Made by a program: the position numbers and the translations under genes. A stretch of DNA of 64,000 bases from Micromonospora_H sonneratiae (GTDB taxonomy: Bacteria > Actinomycetota > Actinomycetes > Mycobacteriales > Micromonosporaceae), in the NCBI RefSeq assembly GCF_042679305.1, contig NZ_JBHTMP010000004.1, positions 124,001 to 188,000 on the forward strand, given 5' to 3'. The notes below the pieces were generated by a model. That model saw only the letters and a list, made by a program, of their open reading frames with translations. It was not told the DNA's origin and did not search any database. Within the stretch, counting starts at the first letter, position 1. Every line of letters begins with the position of its first letter. Below are positions 36,401 to 45,400 of the stretch, one piece after another.

Positions 36401-39400
36401 CCTGCACCAGCTCGACCTGGTCCTCCATCGCCATCAACAGGTCGACGACCGGTCGTAGCGCGGCCAGCCCCTCGGATACCTGGAGGTTGGTCCAGGTGGA
36501 GATCGGGCGGTCCCACGGCAGGTGGCTCGGCCGCTCTACCTGGTCGTACGCCTCGATGACGGCGTCTGCCGACTGGTTGAACCGTCGCCTGTGCTGTTCG
36601 ACGTGCGTGCCCTGGTCGGTGAGTACCCTGAGCGCCTGCTCGAACTGCCGGTTGAGCTCCTGTAGGGAGCCGGTGATGTCGGCCAGCGCGTGTTGGGCGG
36701 TGGAGAGCAGAGCCCGGTCCTCGGAGTTGTAGCCGGCCTCGGCGACCTGCGCTATCTCCACCGGGTACCCCATGAAGGTGCCACCGCGGATCAGGTAGTT
36801 GACCCGGTACCTGCTGCTGTCCCGGTAGAGTTCGGCGAACGGCAGGGCGGCCGCGCCAAGCCCGGTGTCCGACTGGACGATGGCGCTGAGCTGCACGTCG
36901 AACTCGAACTGGGCCAGGTTGCCGATCTGGAGCAGGCCCACACTGTCGTCGAACTTGCTACCCGCGCTGGTCCCCCGGGACGTGCTGTTGCTGATGTTGC
37001 CCGATCCGCCGACGGAGATCTCCTTGATCGCCCGGCTCAACGGATTGTCCGGCTTCGGACCGTAGGAGTACCGCAGGCCCAGGCCGCTGTATCTGCGGCC
37101 GTGCGAGCTGCTGACCGACGTCCCATGTTCCGTGCTGGACAGGTGCTTGCCCTCCAGCGCGTGCTTGCCCGGTGTGAGTCCTCGATAGGTGGGGTTGATC
37201 AGCTCGGCGAAGAAGGTGACGCGGTAGGTGTGGTCGGTGAACATTCCCCGGTAGCCGACGGTGACGGTCAAACCGGCCATCATCGACTCCAGGAGGCCAC
37301 CACCGGGATGGAGGTGGAACAGCTTGGCGATCTCGTCGCTGATCGCCATGGCCTGGAAGAAGTTGTGCTGCTGGTACAACCGCCCGATCAACGCGTCGCG
37401 GAACTCCCGCATGTCCGGCACCCGCAACGGTGCGACGTGCCCGAGCCCGTCGTTGCGTAACACGGACGGTGGGGGCAGCAGCTGCAGCCGGGCGGCGTTG
37501 ATCGGTACGTCCGATTCGTGGCCGAGTGCCAGCCACGCCACCGGCGAGGTGGCCGACACCCCGCCCTTGTTCAGACCGCTGCGCCCGACGGGGCTGAGCC
37601 GGCCGTTCGAGTTGGTGGACCCGTTGGGACTGGCGGACTGTTTCGGCGAGTTGGACACCGCCGTTTGGCCCTTCTGGGGCGCCAGACCTCGGGCCAGCGC
37701 CTCATGCAGCTCCATCAGCACCAGCCCCGGCACGTTCTGCGGACGGGAGCGGTATGTGTCGTCAGCGTGGAGACCGTAGCGGTTGGCCTCGTACATGCGT
37801 ACCGAGATGGTCGCGACGTAGTTGGCCCAGCTCCAGACCTGGTGACTGATTTCGATGTCCACCCGGTCGAGGACGCCGTGCAGCACCTGCGACCGGCCGT
37901 ACGAGCGGGTGTTGGTGTAGGTGAACGAGCCGGGCGTGGCGGTGAGACCGTGTGGCGAACCGCCGAAGGCGGTGCCGAGACCGGGTAGCTCCACCCCGCC
38001 CTTCAGGCTTCCCCGTTCCGTGCCGACGGACTTGGAGATCGACGAGGTGCCGGCAAAGTGCAGGTAGCGGTATCCGTGGTCGGTTTCACCGATCGACGTC
38101 AGCTTGCGCGGCCGCAGGTTGAGGTGAACCTCCAGGTAGGTGTCGAACTCGGCGTCGAAGTTCCACTTGTCGCGCCACAGCAACTGCTGATTGGGCCCGG
38201 AGAAGTCGCGGCTCCTCGGCCCGGCACCGACGAGCGACTTCTGGATCTGGTCGTAGATCTCCGGCGGCACCTTGTCGATGCCGTGGTGGCGGAATCCCTG
38301 CTCGACGGCGGGCATGAGTTTGCTGGTGTGCACCATTGCCAGCGCGCCCTGGGGCATGTCCAGGTCGGGGGAGGGATACCAGGTCAAGCCGCTCACCGCG
38401 TCGGCCATGGTGGAGTGCCATTGTCCGGTCTGCGGATCGAGTTCCTCGACCAGGTCCTCGGCGGTCACCATGCTGAAGCCGAACTCGATGGGGTTGTCGA
38501 GCTGCGCCTGGGTGGGGGCGCCGAAGGAACGTACCACTGGAATCTGCTTGGCCAACGGGCTGCGGGTGTCCTCCAGCGACGCGCCGATCTCCATGTTGGT
38601 GCCGGGAAAGCCGCCCGGCATCGGCATGGCCGTCTCCATCTGCGTCGGCACGGCGGGCGTGACGGTGAACGCGGAGATCATGATCTGCATCCGGCCGTCG
38701 AACTCCGCCAGCCAGTGTGCGCCGCCACCGACCGCGCCGCTGCCGGAGTAGCCCGAACCGAACGTCACGCTGTCCTTGTTGGTGAAACCGGTGGAGAACT
38801 TGAGGCCGCCGATCTTCTTCATGAACTCGCCGATGGTGCCGCCGAGCGCTTCGGTGAACGGCAGTCCGAGCGAGCCGGCCAGCCCCAGGCCGTAGGTCCA
38901 GCTCCGGGTGGTGCTGCTGCCCAGGTCGACAAAGTCTCCGTAGTAGACCTCCATGTTGCCGGCCAGGGTGCGCTTGTAGGCCAGGCCGCCGTTGGCGTGG
39001 GTCTCGTCGAGCAGCTTGCCGTGTACGAGCAGGATCAGTCGTTCGTCGCCCAGCTTGCCGGGCTTGGTGAGCATGATCGGGTCCCCGCCATTGATGATTT
39101 CGTGGCTTCGCCGGATCAGGTTCTCGGTGGTCAGGGAGTTGACCAGGGTCAGCCAGTTGACGAAGTACGCGAGCTTCTGTGTCGCGTCGGCGTCGTCGCC
39201 CGGCAGGTTGGCCACCGGCAGGACCCCGTCGGGGCGTCCGGGGGGCAGAAATCCGGGGAAGTTGTCCCGGACCAGTTGCATGGCCGCGTCCATGACCCGG
39301 TTGGCGCCGTCGTCGAACCTGGTGAACCGGGTCATGGGCGGCAGGTAGCTGTAGAACTCCCGGGGGGCCCGCAGTTGCCGGTCCGGACTCTGCCGGCGCT

Positions 39401-42400
39401 CCTGTTCGGTCGCTGCGGCGATGCTGCCCTCGGTGACCGCCTGCGCGTTCTGGGGCGTCAGCGTCGCCAGCGCCTTCGGGTCGATCAACCCGGAGGTCCT
39501 GTCCTGACCTGGTGTCGGGGACAGGGGGCGGACCGGCGGTGGTGTCTGATAGCCCAGGCGGTAGGCGTCGTCGAGGAACATCCGGGTGTAGACCCGGCTC
39601 CAGGCGACGCGGAGTTCGCCGGTGACAGCGCTGCGGAACTGAAAACGCGCGTCCATCGCGATCACGGTGGTCGGTTCGGTGTCGAACTTGACCTTGTTGA
39701 GCACCACGGAGCCGAACCCCGGTCCGGGTCGGCTGTGCGACAGCCCCCGGTCCAGGGTGACCGGCACCTCGAACTCGAAACCCAACTTGCCCGTGAGGTA
39801 GGAGATCGGGTTGATGTTGAAGGCCTTGAGCCCGAGGTTCACGGGAGCGCCGAGGCTGAAGCCGTTGCCCTGGCTCTGTGAGTGTCCGACGTTGGTGATG
39901 TAGTAGTCCTCGGCATCGACCCGGGTGAAGTCGTCCCGCTCCACCACGACCTCGTCGTTGAAGAACTCCACCTGCATCAGCAGCACGTCGAGCGAGGCCA
40001 TGCCGGCCATCCAGTGCGGGGTGATCAGTACCGGCGACGATGCCACCCCGCTGTACGCGTCGTGGATGTTGCCGGTGATCGATCCGGGGCTGACGAACTT
40101 CTGGAACGCCGCGTACGCCGGTGAGCCGATCTTCTGGAACTGCTTGCCCAGTGCCCCGGAGGCAGCCTCCCGCAACTCACCCACGTTGGTTACCACCGGC
40201 ACCCCGCCCAGCCGGGGCAACGGCCGCGGGCCGGTACGGATCTCCGGCTGGTAGCGGTCCGGCTGCACCTGGATGGTCGGATCGATGTCTGGGTTGTCGA
40301 CGTTGAGCATCGGTGGCGGAGGCGGCGAGTCCGGCCGGCCCGTCAACGCCGACCAGTTCGCCGAACTCGCCGCCCGGACGATCGGCTGCTGACCCGGGGC
40401 AAGGTCGAACGTGTGTCGTTGGAGCAGCTCCCGGGGCCAGCGGACGACCAGTGCGTCGTCCACGGTCAGTGGCGGGGCCACCCGTGTCCGCTGACCATCC
40501 TTACGTAGCGTGATGCCCACGTCGATGCTGAACAGGAACTCCACCGCCCGGTACGACGACCCCTTGAAGATCTGCGTCGTGGCCGCCATCGAGCTGGACT
40601 TGCGGGTGCTGCTGACCGCGTCGAGGTTGAACTTGAGCCCGTACGACGTCTTCAGCATCTCCAGGACGGTCAGGCCCGGCTTCTTGGTCGTGTCGCCCAC
40701 CGGCGTGACCGGGATGCTGGCTTCGAAGCCGCGCCTGTCGTCGGTTGTGTTGTCCAGTCCCTGCTGTCGGTCGATCAGCTGCCGGGTCCGTACCTCCTTC
40801 TTGCCGAGTGCCTGGTAGGCGGTCGAGTCGAACAGTCGGTTGAGATGGGTGTCGGTCAGCTGCTCCCACGCGCCGTAACGGAGATCTACCTCCACCGAGT
40901 AGGTCCCGTCCGAGGTCGGCAGGACGATCGGCAGTCGGTCGTTGAGGAGGTTCTCCATCGTCTGGAGCAGCGCGTTGCCGGCCAGGTACGGTGCCAGCAG
41001 CCCACGGATCTCCATGGCCATGCGGTTGGGGAACATCCCGACGATGTGGTTCTCGATCATTTCCACCAGCTGGTCGTCAGCCAGGTTGAAGGTGTCGGCG
41101 CTGGATGCCGACCGCCGGTCTGCGGTGATCGCGTACTCCGGCGGCGCGAACACCGACCGCTTGTCGAGCTCGGCGTACGTGGCCTCCAGATCCGATTCCG
41201 GGATGACCAGCATGTCGCCGGTGGTCGGAGTGCCCGGCCGATTACGGACCGTCTCGGTGGGCTCGGAGACCTGGCCCTCCGGGCTGATGACGACGATGCT
41301 CGGCGGCCGTTGCTGGGGCGACGACCTGAGCGGATCGGTCACGTCGAGGTTGGCGTTCCGGGTGGTGCCGTTGTCCTGACCGGTGGTGTCGTCCTGAGTG
41401 TCGTCGGCGGTGATCTCGGCGTCGATGGTGGGCGGGCTGCTCGTCGTCGCGGTGATGAGGTTCCCGTCACCACCCGCTCTCGTGATCTCGTAGGCCAGCC
41501 GGGCCCGCTTGGCCTCCACCCCTTTGAGCCGATAGTCCAGCAGGTCGACGTCCCGTTTCGGGGGCACCACCACGCTGTCGCCGTCCCGACCTGCCGAGGA
41601 GACGTCCTGGTTGAGCTGCTGGAAGTCACCGACCAGCTTCGCGAGATCGTTGGTCAGTTTCGCGCGCCCGTTCGGATCCGGGACGGTGTCGATCGCCTTC
41701 TGTAGTCCGGCCGCGTATCCGATCTCGGGCCGCCGGAACGTGTCGTACACCGCCTGCCAGCCGCCCCGGAAGGTGTTCCAGCCGGTGACGACCGCGTCAC
41801 GGCCGCCGCCTCGGACCCGTTCGTCCTGGTCCGAGGACTGACCGTCGGCCGGCCTGCCCTTTCCCCGGTCCGGTCGGGGCTGGGTGGGCTCGTCGTCGCT
41901 GCTCCGTGAATCGCTGCTGGCACTGTCGGACTGGTGGCCGACGGTCATGCCCGCCACCGTCAGTTGGATCATGGTGAAGTCCGCCGCCAGGTGCGCGAAC
42001 GCGTCCGCCCGCTCCGCCGGGCTACGGGTCAGGAAGCCGCTCTCGCCGTCGTTGTCCCGCATCTGCGTCGCCAACAGGTCGAACCGGTCGAGGAACTGCC
42101 TCCACTCGGTGGCGTTCCGGGCGGTCGCGGTGGTGTCGGTGTACCAGGCCTCGTACTCGGTGCGTACCGCCTCGACCTGTGCGGCGAACCCGTCCCACGC
42201 TTCCGGCAGCCAGCCGTAACGGTCGCGTGCCGGTGGGGCCGGTCGGCCGGCGATCGCGGCCCGGGTCGCCTCGTCGAGCACGTTGAACTGCAACGACAAC
42301 TCGACCACCGCGTCGCGCAGGGCCGCCGGGTCGGTGACCCCGGCCGGCTGCCCACCCCCCTCCGGCGGTGTCACCAGCGACGCGACCGCGTCACGCAGTT

Positions 42401-45400
42401 CCTCGTACCGTGTCCCGGCCGTCCGTAGGTCGATCCGCCGGTCGAGGTTGCCGTCACCGGACAGGGCGTTGCTGGCCCGCTGCTGTTGGGCGTCGTAGCC
42501 GGCCATGGCGTCCAGAAAGTCCGGCCAGCCCTCCGGGGCCTCGGTCGTACCGTCCCACGGGCTGAGCACCATGAGCAGCAGGTTCAGCGGGCCGGCCAGC
42601 CGGTGACGCAGCGAGGTCTGGGTGTCGGCGTCGAGCACGTCGTCACCCCGGCCGTCGGCCACCAGACCGGTGAGCTGTCCGACGATCTGCTGGTACGACT
42701 GCTGGTAGGCGCCCCACACCGTGACGACGGCGGCCCGTTCAGCGGCCGTCCCCCGGTTGGTCCCGGTCAGGTCGGCCAGGGCGATCCGGTTCAGCCACTC
42801 GCGAAGGGCGGCCATCGTCTCCGAGTGACTGGTGACGATCTGCTCCAGGGTCTCCTGGATGGTCGTCGGTCCGAGGTCGGAGTCCGAGTCCGACTGCTGG
42901 TCCGCGTCGTTCGGCTGCTCCTCTTCGCTGCTGTCGCTGTTCTCGTTGCCCGTCGGGTCGTCCTGGTTGGTCCCGGTGGGATTCCCGATGCTGGGGGAGC
43001 GCACCTCGAAGTGTGTACTGGCGGCGACGAACGACGTGTTGTCGGCACTTGGGGTGACGTTCTCCGCCTCGGCCACCGAGGCCATGAAATCGGTGACCTG
43101 CTGCCGGACCGAGGCGATCTCGGTCGCCGTCGGCAGCGGTGCGCTGCTGGCGGGGTTGACGCTGCGCACGATCAGGTCGTCGAGCGCGTCCAGCGCGACC
43201 TTGGCGTCCTGCTCCAGGCCGTCGCGCAACCGCGTCGCGGTCTGGCCGTTCGGTAGCGGCCCGGCGTACGCGGTCAGGTTGTCGAACAGCGTCTGGTAGC
43301 GGGTCTCGAACTCGACGACCTGCATGGCGATGTCGAACAGTTCCGCCCGTACCGCAGCCTCGTCCGGCGGTGTCTCCGGCGTGTCGGGCGTGTCCGGCGT
43401 CTCGTCGTCGATGATCTCCGTGAACCGGTCCGAGTCGACGTCCTCGGTGGTCTCGCGGCGAAGCGGCGGTGGAGGTGGTGTCCAGAGCGAGCGGGCCGTC
43501 TCCTCCACCACGGACAACTCGGCGTCGAGGTCGGCGGCCAGGTCACGGACCGCCTGGATCTCCTCGGCCGTCGGAGGGTGCGTGCCGTCCGGGGACTCGA
43601 TACGCAACAGCAGGTCGGCGACCTCGGCGGCCAGGCCGGCGTGACTGGCAGCCAACCGTTCCCGCCAGACCTGTGGGGTTTCGCCGTCCGGGCTGAGCTG
43701 GTCCAGTCCGGTCATCATGAACAGCGCGGTGGCGAACCGGTCCCGTAGGCCCGCCGCCGTCGCCACGACCTCCTGCACCTGCGCGACGATCGTCGGCGCG
43801 ACGTCCGGAGCCGAGGTGACCGAGCCGGGTGCGGTGACGAAGGAACCGGTGTCGGCGTCGACGGCCTGACCGGAGAGATCGACGATGCCGTGGAAGATGG
43901 GCGTGGAGTCGCCGTTCTCGACCGCGAGCACCAGATCGGCCAGCCGGTCGTTGAACCGTTCCGCCCGGACCAACGCCTCACCGATCAGGGTGCCGGTGAT
44001 CTCGTCGGCCGGGCCGAGACGCAGCAGGGTCAGGTCGGTCAGGGCCCGCCGGTAGGCGTCGAGGTCGAGGGCCAACCGGTCCACGGCCCCGACCGGGCCC
44101 TGACCGGTGGCGGCAAGCGCCTGCGCCTTGGTGACCCGTTGGTTGAGCGCGTTGAAGGTACGCCGCATGAAGGCGTACCGGGAGGCCTCCTCGGGCAGCG
44201 TCTCGTCGAGTTTCGCGCCGGCCGTCTGCCACTGTTCCTGCTTACCGCCGGGCAGGCCCGGTTTGGGTCGCTCGACCGCCCGTACGCCGGCCTTGAGCTG
44301 GTCGCGCAGCATGGCCAGGTGGTCCAGGTGCGCGGTGATCTCCGTCGTGGTGAGCGACGTCGGATCCGTGGCCAACGTCGCCAACAGGTCCGACAGACCG
44401 CTGCGGTACCTGCTCCACGCCTCGATGAGCATCTCCCGCTGCGCGTACGGGTTGCTCAGCCGGCGGGTACGGCCTCGGTTGATCTTCGCGATCGCCGCGT
44501 CCACGTCGCTACCGAGCCGGCCGAAGCCCTCCCGCAGGTCGGTGAGTCTGGCGTCCAGCACAGGCTCGGAGAGCAGCGGTGTCACCGTCGTGGTCGTGGT
44601 CGTGGACGTCGTCGGAGTTCCCTGCTCGAGCGTGGCCAGTCGTTCGGTTATGGCGTTCTCGAACTCGGTGAGTTCGGCGACGGTCGCCACCAGTTCGTTG
44701 GCCGGGATGGAGCTGAGCAGACCGGTGGTGGCGGTCTGGTAGGCCACCCAGTCCCGATGGAGGGTGGCACCGGCCGTTGCCAGTTCCGGCGTGGGGCCGC
44801 TCAGGTGACTGCTGACGACTGTCTCGACCTTGGGGCGTAGCTCGATGAGGTTCGCCCGGAGCCGGGCCAGGTCGGCGTTCGCGTTCCGGATCGCATTGCT
44901 GGTGACCGAGATCGACCCGCCGATCCCGGTAACGCCGGGATGGATGCTGGCCGTGGGCACGGTCGGGGTCAGGCTCGGCGCCCGTTGCGTCGTCGGCCCG
45001 GGGTTGACGATCGAGCTGCCCGGTGTGCCATTGCCGACCGACTCCCCGCCGACCGGCCGCCGGCCCTCCGGGGTGCTACCGGTGCTGCTCGACCCCCCGC
45101 CATCGGTGGGTCCACTGGTGACGAACGGTGCGCTGGCCTCCGTGACCGGGCCGGTGCCCGGCGACCGGGACGATGTCGGGGTCTCCTGCGGGCCCGTCGG
45201 CTCGATGTCGTCAGCCGGCTCGATGTCGCCGGTCGGCTCGAACTCGACCTCCGATGGCGTCTCCACCGGTTCGTCGATCTGGTGTTCGGACTGCTGGTCG
45301 CTGGTGACGTTCTCGGTTGCGCTGGTGTCCGTTCCGTCGAAGTTGATCACGTACGGCGCGACCGGGGGCTCCGGAGTGGTCAAATCTGCGGTCTGGCCGG

